The notes under the pieces are model-generated. The model worked only from the letters and a program-made list of their open reading frames with translations. It was not told the DNA's origin and searched no databases. Shown here one piece after another: positions 1-10,431 of a DNA stretch of 64,000 nucleotides. Location: assembly GCA_963210315.1 (NCBI GenBank), contig OY723241.1, forward strand, positions 2,356,001 through 2,420,000, in the 5' to 3' direction. The position numbers were made by a program, and so were the translations under genes. The DNA is from Rhynchopus euleeides. Taxonomy: Eukaryota; Euglenozoa; Diplonemea; Diplonemida; Diplonemidae. Each line of letters opens with the position of its first letter. Within the stretch, counting starts at the first letter, position 1.

Positions 1-541
1 TGAGACAGCAAGTGTGCGCTCAACAAAAAGTAGTCCGGAACTGTTCTCCCACAGTTGCTGGACAGGGTGTCTATAATAAAGCGAAAGGAGTGCGATTTTG
101 AGGTAACTTGGAGACATGAATCAGGCTCCACTCTCAAGGATTAGCCACAATCTACGCCCCCTGGAGGGGGATCCGTTGCCTTCCGACCTGAGCTGTCACT
201 GAAGGGCCAACTGTCGGCAAACCAGTGCAGCCTGCGGTGGGGGTTGGTCACCCCGGTCGAGTAGGAGGATGGTGCGACTAAGCTGCGGGCGGTGCTGCTG
301 AAGATGCCTGTTCTGCCTGGAGGGCTGTGCGATGTGCCCCCCCCATTCAGGTTCTTCATCCTCTCAGCTCAGTCGATTGCGAGAATTTCTCGCTGACCTG
401 GCCGAGAGCGAACTTGAGGGCGAGGTCCCGGTGCCCTGCATCCTGCAGGCATTGCAGGTGCTTCCTGCACAGCTTGCATGTCCCCTGGCCATCCACGAGG
501 CGAAAGTGGGCCTGTACCCCCGCCTTCGCCTTTAGCTTCAA
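1..541. other. Intergenic, repeat-bearing left edge
   Basis: I see no gene here. The stretch holds the first copy of the dispersed repeat called R1 below (about 12-101). It also holds a block at about 96-171 (motif ctctcaaggattagccacaa) that recurs almost unchanged at 33,359-33,434. The short open frames in this stretch look like chance. Confidence 0.5.
12..101 (+). repeat. Dispersed repeat R1, copy 1
   Basis: This is an 85-90 bp sequence with the conserved words gctcaacaaaaagtag, cagttgctgg and gcgaaaggagtgcgatttt. Closely similar copies lie at 60,275-60,359 (+) and 35,333-35,400 (-). More diverged or partial copies lie near 5,740-5,812, 9,784-9,853, 12,893-12,996 and 59,518-59,556. This copy carries aataaag. 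No coding capacity is visible. It may be a SINE or MITE remnant or a shared regulatory cassette. Confidence 0.7.
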
Positions 542-2057
542 CTAATGTTGTCTCAAGACATCTGCAGCAGCTGCCGCCCCTTGTGCCAGGCGAGCAAACG
601 CATTCGCCACGGGTCTGCTCAATGGGTTCTGTGCATCGGGACTGCTTGCGATTATCACATAGTAGTGCTCTCTTGCTTGGCTCCTAACGAAGTGGATGGG
701 ATGTGACGCGAAGAGAGTTGCGGTGCGAATGTAGTCGAAGCGAAGGCATCCAGGATGAAATCTGATGTTGGTGCGGTGCCTTGCACCCATCGCACCAACG
801 ATGTCGGCTGCCACTGTGTTTGGCAGCCGCATCGCCTCCGTGAAAATGCAGGAGCCACTGCGTCCTGCATTTTCAAACACCTGGAGAAGCGTCTTCAGGC
901 GTTCCCCCCCTTCCGCGATCTCTGGCTCCACTGAGCGGAGGAGCTCCACTGCCCGGGCGCGGGTCGGTGGCTCTGCCGGTATCATGTTCAGAAATGCATC
1001 CACACTGGCGAGTGCGTGATATCCACACGAATGCAGGTCTTGTTGGTACCAGGCAGGAAAGAGGGAGGCGGTGAGGGAGTTGACGAGGCTGGCATCTGAA
1101 AATTCTTGCGGAATTCTGGGGGTACCGCGGTTCAAACCCTCGGGGAGGCTGTCGTAGACCAGCTCGTGTGGCGTGTTCTCCTCGTCACAATCAAAATCAC
1201 TGTCGTAGTCGGTGTCGTTGCCAACACCGAGTGGCCTCTCGTCATTTTCCCGAATGTACATTGCAAAGTGCACCTCCTGTGAGGGTCTTGCAGACGGGTT
1301 GTTGGTGGTGGTGCGCGTATCTTCCGTCCCTGTCACGACCCACTTCAGCACGCGACTGCCATGGAACCGAGCGGCTTGCGTCTCGTACTTTGCGGACTGC
1401 TGGTCGGGCCCCTTCGCAGCACTAGACGAGGCTGTCAGCCGGTACGTCACCGTGGTCGGCTCCGCGCTAGCGATCTCCCCGGGGACACCTCCAACAGCTC
1501 AAGCTCATTGGGGATGCTGCCTGCCGTCTTTACCTTCTTGCCGGCACTATCGAAGCGATCGACAACCCCGAAGAGAACTTCTGCGAAGCGGCAAGCAGCG
1601 AGCTTTGAAGTGGCCTCCCCGCCGCAGGTGTTGCACTTCACCTTTTTGGTCGTGGTGAGATCCGCGAGATCCTTCAGCCCATCCAGCGCAAATGTCTCGT
1701 CCTGTTTTGCTTCCCACGTCCTGCCGCAGGTGTCACAGTCTGCCACCACGCCTGACCGTGTCGTCTTCGCCAGCTGCCCGAGGGTGGATGGGTAGTGACG
1801 AGTAAGCTGCTGGATACAGTCCAGCGGGCGAAGCACACGAGCCAGCCCTAGCAGGAAGGGGCATCCATGGGAGTGCCTTCCTCCCTGAGCCCGCGCAGGA
1901 GCTGGCCCAACCTGCCAGAAAATGTGGCAATGACCGTCGTTGCGAGGCACTGCAGCTCAGCAGCAACAGCAGGCGGACATCCGGTGAGGGCACGTGACGC
2001 ACCTTCCTTCAGGTGTGCCCAGTACTCCCCTGTCACCTTTGCACTCCTTTTCGGCAT
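542..2057 (-). pseudogene. Broken ubiquitin-protease (USP)-like gene
   Basis: Three overlapping minus-strand frames appear to be one gene: ATG at 2057 to about 1850, then about 1870-1450, then about 1475-542. The middle part has two CxxC pairs (CDTC, CNTC) spaced as in the zinc-finger subdomain of USP deubiquitinases. A hydrophobic strand with DRF follows, as at the usual KRF position, and then an YRLTA strand. The last frame has a possible Cys box, QQDLHSCGYHAL, and a later His in REHYYVII, which would fit a papain-like pair. I see no classical GHY box and no USP N-terminal Cys box, so the family is uncertain. The frame change near 1475 falls in ccccgggg and the one near 1850 has no fitting intron, so frameshift decay or a mobile origin is likely. 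The finger region is the strongest part of the call. Confidence 0.4.
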
Positions 2058-2746
2058 TGTCTCGTCTCCGAGACTCCTGGTGGGTGATGCTGGCGTGTCT
2101 CGGGACAATGTGAAGGCAAAGGCAACTATTCCTGTAATATTCCCATTCTGGGGTGGTGGGGAAGGGGTCGCCCCCCCTCTCTCCCTCTGGGGGTTTTCCC
2201 TTCAAAAACCGCATTCTCGCATTGGTTGAGTGTATCCGTACCTCATACTTTACAGCGATATACGGTGTGTGCGTGAAGATTGAAACTATTCAAAGCCTTG
2301 TGTGCAGTGCCCAGTGCTGCATCGATGCATCCGATTATCGATGCGGCACGCGCTCCACCACACTGCCACAGGAATATGACCCCGGTGACACCGCAGACAG
2401 ACCCTGTGTGAAGTTGGGAGAAGAACGTGAGAGAGGCCAGACCTGTGCTGCTCAGGCTTGGCGATGCCCCATACCTCCTCCCCTTTAGAATCCCCCAAAG
2501 AGGCTTTGGTGGTGTTGTTCTTCTGTGTGCATGGTGGCGTGGTCATGCATGTGTTGCAGGGGGGAGACCAAAACTGCAAACTGCCACAAGGGCCTTTTTG
2601 GTGGTGTGTCGCTCGCACCCTGTGGGTGGGTGGGTTTGTGAAAAGGCGAGGGGCGAGGTCTTCCAATTCAGATCAACCCACACATCCCCATCATCCCGAC
2701 ACACGCAGTTTACAACTCGGGTGATTGCAGAAGGGGCACCGTAACA
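2058..2746. other. Intergenic, 5' flank of P450-1
   Basis: No gene is supported. The last 110 bases or so (from about 2,640) are nearly identical to the 110 bases before the second P450 (from about 6,937). That part therefore belongs to the duplicated unit and probably carries the 5' UTR and proximal promoter. I cannot point to a TATA box or other defined site. Confidence 0.5.
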
Positions 2747-4285
2747 ATGTTCGACTGGATATTCTGGGCTGCGCTGTTTGTGTGTGGGGTGATTGCAGCC
2801 CTCGCCTATGCGCTCTCTGCTCGCCGCCTCGACAAGCAGAACATCATGATGCACAGCATGACGGAGCCTTTCTTGGGTGTCACACGCGAACTGCTGCGCT
2901 CGGTGGTGCCCGACGAGACAGGCTACATGATGGAGAACTTCATCTACGACGAGCACAAGCGCAACGGGTGGCGCCCCTTCGCCTGGTCCGCCATCGGCGG
3001 GCAGGAGACCATCCAGATCGCGGACAAAGAGGACGTGAAGTACGTTGTGCGGAACCCCTTCTCGATCCCCCCGTACGTGGTGGACATCCTTGAGGATATG
3101 CTGGGCAGAGACAGCGTCGGTCTCGCCGGGGGTGAGGAGTGGCGGGAGAAGCGCCAGGCGTTCACCCACCTGTTCACGCGCCGCGTCCAGCGCGGCCGCA
3201 TGAGCGAGGTCTTCGGGAAGAAGGCACAGACGCTGACAAACCTCCTGCTGCAGAAGTGCGCCGACGGGCAGCCCACAGACCTGCAGCACCTGTTTCAGTG
3301 CTACACCTTCGACACCACCAACAGCACAGCCTTCTCCCGTGATGTGCAGTCGCTGCTGGGCAACAAAGAGCACACCGCATTCAAGGATGCGATCAACCGG
3401 GCCAGCATGCAGTTGAGGCGCCGCTTCGTCAGCGGCTCCTCCCTCTGGAAGGTGGACCGTGCCCTGCAGCTGTCTGCGGGGGAGAAGGACCTGACGTTGG
3501 CTCTGAAGGAGATGAACGCCTTTCTTGACGAGGTCATCGCCGTCTACTTGGACAAGGATGGCAAGGTGAACGATGCTGCCATGCGGGACGGCACCATGAG
3601 CGGGATCTTCTTCGAAAACACCTGCATCGAGGACCTCCCGGATGCACGCGAGGCACTCCGCGAGTTCATCGTGACTGTGCTGGCTGCCGGGACAGAAACC
3701 ACCTCCTCCGCCCTCACCGCTACCCTTGAGGAACTGTGCCGCCACCCCGAGTGGCAGCAGCGCCTGCACGAGGAGGCACTGCAGGTGTTCGGGGAGGACA
3801 CCAGCCAGCCCCTCTCCTTCGACGACATCGAGGGGCGCTGCCCTGTTGCTGACGCGGTGTTCCGCGAGTCCATGCGGCTGCACCCGCCCTTTCCGCTCGC
3901 CATGAAGGAGGCACTGCATGACGCCGTCCTCCCCAGCGGTGTGCATGTGAAGGCTGGGCAGCAGGTGATGTGGTCGCCGTACGCCATCCACCGCAACCCT
4001 GCGGTGTGGGGTGAGGACGCGGAGGAGTTCAACCCCGAGAGGTGGATGTCTGGCAAGCAGTACGACGACTACGACTACCACATCTTCAGCGCAGGCGCCC
4101 GTGCCTGCCCCGGGTTCCCCATGGCGTGGTTCCAGGGCAAGCTGACCCTGTTGACGCTGTTTGCACACTGCAGCTTCAGGCTTGCCGAGGGTGCCACAGT
4201 GAAGGACACCATGGGGTTGTCCCGTGCGCTTGCTGCCCCAGGCCTGATGTGCCACGTCGAACCTGTGGCGCCTGTGCAGGGGTAG
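2747..4285 (+). CDS. Cytochrome P450 monooxygenase (P450-1)
   Basis: This is a 512-residue, single-exon microsomal-type P450. A hydrophobic anchor (about residues 3-23) is followed by a charged linker. The I-helix oxygen-activation motif is AAGTETTS (about 312-319), the K-helix ExxR is ESMR (about 373-376), the PERW motif lies near 430, and the heme loop is FSAGARACPG (about 446-455) with the thiolate Cys at about 453. Length and motif order are normal for the family. It would take electrons from a P450 reductase at the ER membrane to hydroxylate a lipophilic substrate. The AGTETT/FSAGARACPG pattern recalls fatty-acid hydroxylase clans (CYP86/CYP4-like), but the substrate cannot be read from sequence. 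The ATG at 2747 matches the start in the paralogue and opens directly on the anchor. A long antisense open frame over this gene is a composition effect. Confidence 0.93.
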   Translation: MFDWIFWAALFVCGVIAALAYALSARRLDKQNIMMHSMTEPFLGVTRELLRSVVPDETGYMMENFIYDEHKRNGWRPFAWSAIGGQETIQIADKEDVKYVVRNPFSIPPYVVDILEDMLGRDSVGLAGGEEWREKRQAFTHLFTRRVQRGRMSEVFGKKAQTLTNLLLQKCADGQPTDLQHLFQCYTFDTTNSTAFSRDVQSLLGNKEHTAFKDAINRASMQLRRRFVSGSSLWKVDRALQLSAGEKDLTLALKEMNAFLDEVIAVYLDKDGKVNDAAMRDGTMSGIFFENTCIEDLPDAREALREFIVTVLAAGTETTSSALTATLEELCRHPEWQQRLHEEALQVFGEDTSQPLSFDDIEGRCPVADAVFRESMRLHPPFPLAMKEALHDAVLPSGVHVKAGQQVMWSPYAIHRNPAVWGEDAEEFNPERWMSGKQYDDYDYHIFSAGARACPGFPMAWFQGKLTLLTLFAHCSFRLAEGATVKDTMGLSRALAAPGLMCHVEPVAPVQG

Positions 4286-5993
4286 GTCGTCTGCTACAGC
4301 GTTGGTGCTGATTCTATTTCTTCTTCACGAGTGTGATGAGGTGTGGCTACACGACCCCGCCAAGATTTCGAATGAATCATTGGTGTGATTATGGAACCCC
4401 CCAGAACTGGCACAGAACACTGGTCCACAATCCTTCAGGAAATGTCCATGGCCAAATGACCCCATCACAGTACGCACAGATTCCTAAGAACGGAAACGAA
4501 ATCAGGCCCTGCTGCTGCGCGTGCGTCAAAGTGTCCCGCCTCGCTCGATATGCCTCGAGTCGGGGCAGGGACCCAGGGCAGCACGTGCGGCCGGGCACGG
4601 CTGAATCTCAGACTTTACGGGATGGTTACGGGTGGAGGCGGATAGGGGTACTCTCTTGCTCTCTCTCTCTCAAGTGCAGAAACGTCGGAGCCTGGTTGGC
4701 TATTTCAGGTGTATGCCTTTCTATGCAATGGAAAGGGAAATTGAAGTCAAAGCTGTTGTTGCGTTCATTCCAACCCACTCCAAAAAGTGGTCAGCACCCG
4801 CAACACATCTTGGCGCGATTCTGGCGTGCTGCACGCACAGAGAGCGGGGTACCCATATTCCGCTGTTATTGTTTTGTAACCTCTCACGTCTCACATCGTT
4901 GAAGGAGGAAATGGAACACAACAAGCAGGCCCGGTTATTCAACCACTGGTCAAGGCGGCATTAGCAAGTGCCGCATTGCAGAGCCACATCTCATCTCATC
5001 GCAGGGCGAGGTGTGTGCGTTTCCCCATCTCATACCCGTTTTCAATGGCGGCATGTGTCTGATGTGTTCCATTTCCATTTCCTTTCGTTTGTTTCTTCCC
5101 CCTCTCCCTCCCTCCCTCCCTCCTTCCCACCCTTCACCCCCGATTTGCTTCTCTACGACTACGGTACCTGCCCCACGCATGTTGTTGCGCACCGGCATGT
5201 CTTTTTTGCATCCCACAGGCAGTCTGTTCGCTCCGGCGGCGCCTCACCACAGCGATGCGGGTGTTGCCCATCCCTGTTCTGCCTGCGGCGATCCATGCGA
5301 CTATACGCCCATATTTGTATATTTGTCCTTGTGGCACAGGTGTGCCCTGAGCCCCCGCTCCGCTTGCACCCTCGCCTCTCAGCAGCGCTGTGCCCTGTGT
5401 TGCGTCACATGCCGCACACAGTAGCGCAGTTCAGTTGGACTATTTGACCGGTTGGACAGTATTTGTTTGTACATCCATGCCGGCGTCAGCCACGCGGGGT
5501 CCCCCAGGCTGGCCCACCGCGCGGGCCGTGGCTGACACTACCCCTGTCTGCCCTCCTTGTTGTTCTTCTGTGTGGTGTGGTTGGAAAATGTCGCCACAAC
5601 AAAAAGAAGATGAAAAAAAAACAGAAAGACAAAAAGCGGAATCAACGAATGCACCGGAAGCAAATCGCAGCGCAAGTCCCACCTTCCCCCCCCCCTGTCC
5701 GGTGTTTGTGATTGGTTTAGCATGACACCGGGTGCAACAAACCAATCTGTTCTCACGCAGTTGCTGGGCAGTGTTGCTCGTGTAAAGCGAAATGGTGGTG
5801 CGATTTTATTGACAAGGGTGATTCTGATTTGCATAGGCAGCACCACCGCACACCACCGCGCAGATACCGGGACCGGGCAGCGTTCACAGCCCCATAAGAC
5901 ACTATGCACGGCAGCGCGTGCCCCCCATGGCGGATGGCGCTCGTCGGGGGGTAGGCAAATTTTTAAGGGGTGAACATTACGGGATTTTTCACA
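4286..5993. other. Intergenic between P450 genes, left part
   Basis: The first 100 bases or so after the stop are alignable with the 3' flank of P450-2, so the duplication includes the 3' UTR. Beyond that I see no gene. A block at about 4,980-5,030 (agagccacatctca...) recurs at 63,825-63,875. A pyrimidine-rich run of cctc repeats lies near 5,098-5,130. A diverged R1 copy lies near 5,740-5,812. Confidence 0.5.
5740..5812 (+). repeat. Dispersed repeat R1, diverged copy
   Basis: It shares ctgttctcacgcagttgctg and a tail ending gtgcgatttt with the R1 copy at the window start, but the middle is altered. Confidence 0.5.
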
Positions 5994-6366
5994 TACCTGG
6001 GACCCCCCGTGTATAAGTCCCCCCCCCCCCCCTTACCCCCGTGTTTAAGTCCCCCCCTGGGGGTCTGGCAGGGGGGGGACTTAAACACAGGGGGACCTAA
6101 ACACGGGGGTGGGCTGGTCTGGAGGGTCATCAGGTGGCCCCTAGGCCCTCCAGGTGCTGTCAGAGTCGAAAAGTGGGGTGCCAAAAGTCCATCCGGACCG
6201 GAATTACCCCCCTACGACAGCAGAGGAAGAAGTCTTCTTGGTCTCCACTGTGCCACCCCCGTGTTTAAGCCCCCCCTGTGTTTAGGTCCGCCCCCCCCGT
6301 GTTTAAGTCCCCCCCGGCCGAAAATCGCCTCCAGGGGGGGGACTTAAACACGGGGGGTCCCAGGTA
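5994..6366. mobile_element. MITE-like G-tract inverted-repeat element A
   Basis: The element starts tacctgggaccccccgtgt and ends with the inverse, acacggggggtcccaggta. It is about 373 bp long. Between the ends lie further inverted copies of cgtgtttaagtcccccc and ggggggacttaaacacg, so the whole can fold into nested hairpins. There is no coding frame. A related 75-bp hairpin lies at 21,884-21,958. Confidence 0.65.
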
Positions 6367-6370
6367 CTTA

Positions 6371-6553
6371 GGGTACCCCGAGAGAATGTCACCCCCCCCT
6401 CGGCCTCCGCTTGGGGGGTGACATTCTCCAACAGCCACCCTGTACAGAGGGGGGTGACGTTCTTCAATGGTTGCCCTGTGTAGCAGCTGGGAAGAATGTC
6501 ACCCCCCCTCGGCCCTGGGCCCTCGAGGGGGGTGACATTCTCTCGGGGTACCC
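6371..6553. mobile_element. MITE-like G-tract inverted-repeat element B
   Basis: The element starts gggtaccccgagagaatgtc and ends with the inverse, gacattctctcggggtaccc. It is about 183 bp long and sits directly against element A. Internal copies of ggggggtgacattctc in both orientations give a layered hairpin. It is non-coding. Confidence 0.65.
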
Positions 6554-7041
6554 TAGGAAGGCGAGGAACACGCATAAAATGGCTGTAAACTTGAAACCCC
6601 GGCCCCTGGGAGTATTTGAGGGCGGTCTGGGTGGTTTTTGGGGGTATTTGGCCACTTCTGAGCCAATCCGTGACCATGTTCAAAAAATTGTAGTGGTTTG
6701 GCTCCGGCCCCCTGATTTGAACCCCCCTCCCGACCCCGTCCCGCCCTACTTGCTCGCAACATTCCGCCTTTTCGTTTCCTGGCACTGCTGCCTTCGGTTC
6801 AAATTGGGAGTGCAGGAACGTGACAAGCTTGGGAAGGAGTGCCTCAGTAGTTTCTCCGCTGTTGTGTTCTGCTGCAAGCGCACACGCTTCTGCAGCAGGC
6901 ATTCAATCTGGCTTCGTTCGGAATCTGGCTTCGTGCGAAAAGGCGAGGGGCGAGGTCTTACAATTCAGATCAACCCACACATCCCCATCATCCCGACACG
7001 CAGTTTACAACTCGGGTGATTGCAGAAGGGGCACCGCAACA
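6554..7041. other. Intergenic, 5' flank of P450-2
   Basis: No gene is seen. Homology to the P450-1 upstream region begins at about 6,937, just after a short direct repeat of the word aatctggcttcg. That marks the likely left breakpoint of the tandem duplication. The frame open from 6,820 reads through this 5' flank but is not conserved in the paralogue, so I do not treat it as coding. Confidence 0.5.
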
Positions 7042-8580
7042 ATGTTCGACTGGATGTTCTGGGCTGCGCTGTTTGTGTGTGGGGTGATTGCAGCCCTCGC
7101 CTATGCGCTCTCTGCTCGCCGCCTCGACAAGCAGAACATCATGATGCACAGCATGACGGAGCCTTTCTTGGGTGTCACACGCGAACTGGTGCGCTCGGTG
7201 GTGCCCGACGAGACAGGCTACATGATGGAGCACTTCATCTACGACGAGCACAAGCGCAACGGGTGGCGCCCCTTCGCCTGGTCCGCCATTGGCGGGCAGG
7301 AGACCATCCAGATCGTGGACAAAGAGGACGTGAAGTACGTTGTGAAGAACAACTTCTCGATCCCCCCGCACGTGGTGGACATGCTCGAGGATCTGCTGGG
7401 CAGGGGCAGTGTCGGCCTCGCCGAGGGTGAGGAGTGGCGGGAGAAGCGCCAGGTGTTCACCCACCTGTTCACGCGCCGCATCCAGCGCGGCCGCATGAGC
7501 GAGGTCTTCGGGAAGAAGGCACAGACGCTGACAAACCTCCTGCTGCAGAAGTGCGCCGACGGGCAGCCCACAGACCTGCAGCACCTGTTTCAGTGCTACA
7601 CCTTCGACACCACCAACAGCACAGCCTTCTCCCGTGACATGCAGTCGCTGCAGGGCAACAAAGAGCACACCGCATTCAAGAACACGATCAGCCGGGCTAA
7701 CATGCAGTTGAGGCGCCGCATCCTCAGCGGCTCCTCCCTCTGGAAGGTGGACCGTGCCCTGCAGCTGTCTGCGGGGGAGAAGGACCTGACGTTGGCTCTG
7801 AAGGAGATGGACACCTTCCTTGACGAGGTCATCGCCGTCTACTTGGACAAGGATGGCAAGGTGAACGAGGCTGCCATGCGGGACGGCACTATGAGCGGGA
7901 TCTTCTTCGAGAACACCTGCATCGAGGACCTCCCGGATGCACACGAGGCACTCCGCGAGTTCATCATCACTGTGCTTATCGGTGGGACGGACACCACCTC
8001 CTCCGGCCTGACCTCCACCCTTGAGGAACTGTGCCGCCACCCCGAGTGGCAGCAGCGCCTGCACGAGGAGGCACTGCAGGTGTTCGGGGAGGACACCAGC
8101 CAGCCCCTCTCATTCGACGACATCGAGGGGCGCTGCCCTGTTGCTGACGCGGTGTTCCGCGAGTCCATGCGGCTGCACCCGCCCCTGCCGATATCCATCA
8201 AGGAGGCGCCTCATGACGCCGTCCTCCCCAGCGGTGTGCATGTGAAGGCTGGGCAGCAGGTGATGTGGTCGCAATACGCCATGCACCGCAACCGCGCTGT
8301 GTGGGGTGAGGACGCGGAGGAGTTCAACCCCGAGAGGTGGATGTCTGGCAAGCAGTACGACAAATACGAGTACCACATCTTCAACGCAGGGCCGCGTGCC
8401 TGCCCCGGGAACCCCATGGCGTGGTTCCAGGGCAAGCTGACCCTGTTGACGCTGTTCGCACACTGCAACTTCAGGCTTGCCGAGGGTGCCACAGTGAAGG
8501 ACGCCATGGGGTTGTCCCGTGCGCTTGCTGCCCCAGGCCTGATGTGCCACGTCGAACCTGTGAGCACCGTGGAGGGGTAG
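7042..8580 (+). CDS. Cytochrome P450 monooxygenase (P450-2), tandem paralogue
   Basis: This is a 512-residue paralogue of the gene 4.3 kb upstream, of exactly the same length and with the same membrane anchor. The catalytic motifs are intact: I-helix IGGTDTTS, ExxR as ESMR, PERW, and heme loop FNAGPRACPG with the thiolate Cys. The start is set at 7042 because the protein and the flank are conserved from this ATG. Replacements between the two copies gather in the I-helix (AAGTETTSSALTA against IGGTDTTSSGLTS), after the K-helix (PFPLAMKEALHD against PLPISIKEAPHD) and next to the heme loop. By P450 convention the first two are substrate recognition sites 4 and 5. The two enzymes probably do the same chemistry on different substrates; that is inference. 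Confidence 0.93.
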   Translation: MFDWMFWAALFVCGVIAALAYALSARRLDKQNIMMHSMTEPFLGVTRELVRSVVPDETGYMMEHFIYDEHKRNGWRPFAWSAIGGQETIQIVDKEDVKYVVKNNFSIPPHVVDMLEDLLGRGSVGLAEGEEWREKRQVFTHLFTRRIQRGRMSEVFGKKAQTLTNLLLQKCADGQPTDLQHLFQCYTFDTTNSTAFSRDMQSLQGNKEHTAFKNTISRANMQLRRRILSGSSLWKVDRALQLSAGEKDLTLALKEMDTFLDEVIAVYLDKDGKVNEAAMRDGTMSGIFFENTCIEDLPDAHEALREFIITVLIGGTDTTSSGLTSTLEELCRHPEWQQRLHEEALQVFGEDTSQPLSFDDIEGRCPVADAVFRESMRLHPPLPISIKEAPHDAVLPSGVHVKAGQQVMWSQYAMHRNRAVWGEDAEEFNPERWMSGKQYDKYEYHIFNAGPRACPGNPMAWFQGKLTLLTLFAHCNFRLAEGATVKDAMGLSRALAAPGLMCHVEPVSTVEG

Positions 8581-10431
8581 ACGTTTGGTCTACCGGTGGT
8601 GCTGATTCTAGTTTTTCTCCATGAGTCTCTTTTCTCTTGACTCTGATGAAGTGTGGCGACACGACCCTACCAATATTTCAAACGAAAATTATCGCTGTAA
8701 TAATCCATCATCATGCACCACTACACAGAAGCGGCAGTCTCTGTGGCTCGTCCGTAGGGTATGACTTGTCACACCCTCGCAAAACGGAGCTCAGTTTCCC
8801 GCTGCCCTTGTCGGTGCATATTCCGCCTGAGGCCTTCTCTGTAGTGTGCGACTATCCCCCTTTTTCTCTTTGCCTTGACTGATTTATTGTTTCCTGTTTC
8901 CCGTTCCCATCCCATTCCCCCCCCTCGCGCACAGGAGAGGGCAATCATGAATTCAAACCAAAAACCGAAACTGAAAATTGACGAGAAACTGCTTTGGAGT
9001 CGGGCGATCCCACTTCCGGCTTCCTCCAGTTTCTTTCGCCCAGTTTCCCAGACTGTTTTCCAGACTGTTGTGGGAATGGTGGCGTGTGCCCGTGGCCGCC
9101 CCTCTGGCAGAGGGGCGACTTTCCTCTCGCATCCTCTCCCGTTGCAGTGCGTGTTTGCTGGTGCTCTGTGTCGCCCGCGGCACACTGGCCAGCATCCACT
9201 TCCAAACTTCCCCAAAGTGTGCCGTGCATTTCACACGTCTTGTCTTTGTGGCTCGCCTCACGCAGCGTGCGTGTGTGTGCGCCCTGCCCCTCCTGTCCTT
9301 TCCCCTTTTGTTTGTGGCTTTTTTTCCAGCCCGGGCAAACAAGGCAGGAGTCAAGCCGTCTGTGGAAGTGTCAGGCCTACGTCTCGGCACATACGAATTA
9401 CGTCGCACGCATCGCAACGGGCAACACCCTCTGCCCACCGCACCAGACCACACTACACCGCAACACTATGGCATTATCGAGCATCAGCCAGCTAGGCACA
9501 GTGCATCGCTGCCGTCGCGGTGTCGGACGTGGTAGTGATGCGTTAGCGGGCCGGGGCACGACCCACCATGTTCCCCTCTTCGCTTCACCTCATGACCACT
9601 CATCACCAACTCCCTCTCCCCCATCCATCATTTCCCTCAACCCATTCTGTCATTGTTGCTTTTTTATTGGTTGGGGGTCTTCGCTATCGGTAAGTTATCG
9701 ACAACGTTCGGCGGTTATTACCTATCATGGCTATGGGAAGAACCGTACCAAAACGCACCGGTTTCCGGCAAGACCCCCGTTGTGTTCCTAGTTACGAGTG
9801 ACCGGGTGTCGCGAAGTAACGGAGTAAACTATACGATAGGAGTACGATTTTGCAGTTTTGTTGTTTTTCATGGACGCGTGTAGCGAAAGGCTTGGGATCA
9901 CCCCAGCCGGTTTTCTCTGGTATGTGGGGGGAGGGTCGCGTCAGAGCAACCCCCCCCACGTCTACCACTGCCAGTGTTGCACCGAACTCCGCCAGGCCCC
10001 CCCGTCACAGAGCCCCACCCAGCCCACCCCTCCCCCACCCCTCTCCGACAGCCCAGGCTATCAAGGATGAAGGGGCAACACTCCAACACTCTCACACCGA
10101 CAAAGCCCACACTGTGCAACCGACACACCACATGCCGTGCATGTCACTGCATCTCGGACACAACCATGCGTCACGAGTGAAGGGATATCAACCTTGTGTG
10201 CTTCTACTGCTATAGTACACTGCATTACCTTCTCCCTCCCCCCCCCCCTCTCTGTCCCCACCCGGCATTCATCGCACCCCCCTCACTAATACTCCCAACA
10301 CAGGCCCACCCCACACTCCAAGGGCTACCCCGTGCGAGGGGAGGTCACACACAGCTCTGTGATCTACGCCCTCCTTTCGGCTTTCTCCACCACCCTCAGC
10401 CTCCCCCCTCCCCCACCCCCCTCTAGGTGAG
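8581..10431. other. Intergenic
   Basis: Homology to the P450-1 3' flank continues to about 8,710. The rest holds no supported gene. A diverged R1-like tail (ggagtacgattttgcag) lies near 9,784-9,853. The pyrimidine-rich DNA just before 10,432 ends in ctctag and could be a splice acceptor for an upstream non-coding exon of the next gene. Confidence 0.4.

Noticed and set aside
2543..4255. A long antisense frame over P450-1 (and a similar one over P450-2)
   Set aside because: High GC and codon bias leave the complement open. The sense strand has all P450 motifs.
6820..7041. 74-codon N-terminal extension of P450-2
   Set aside because: It is translated 5' flank that is not in frame or conserved before P450-1. 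The anchor helix starts right after the ATG at 7042.
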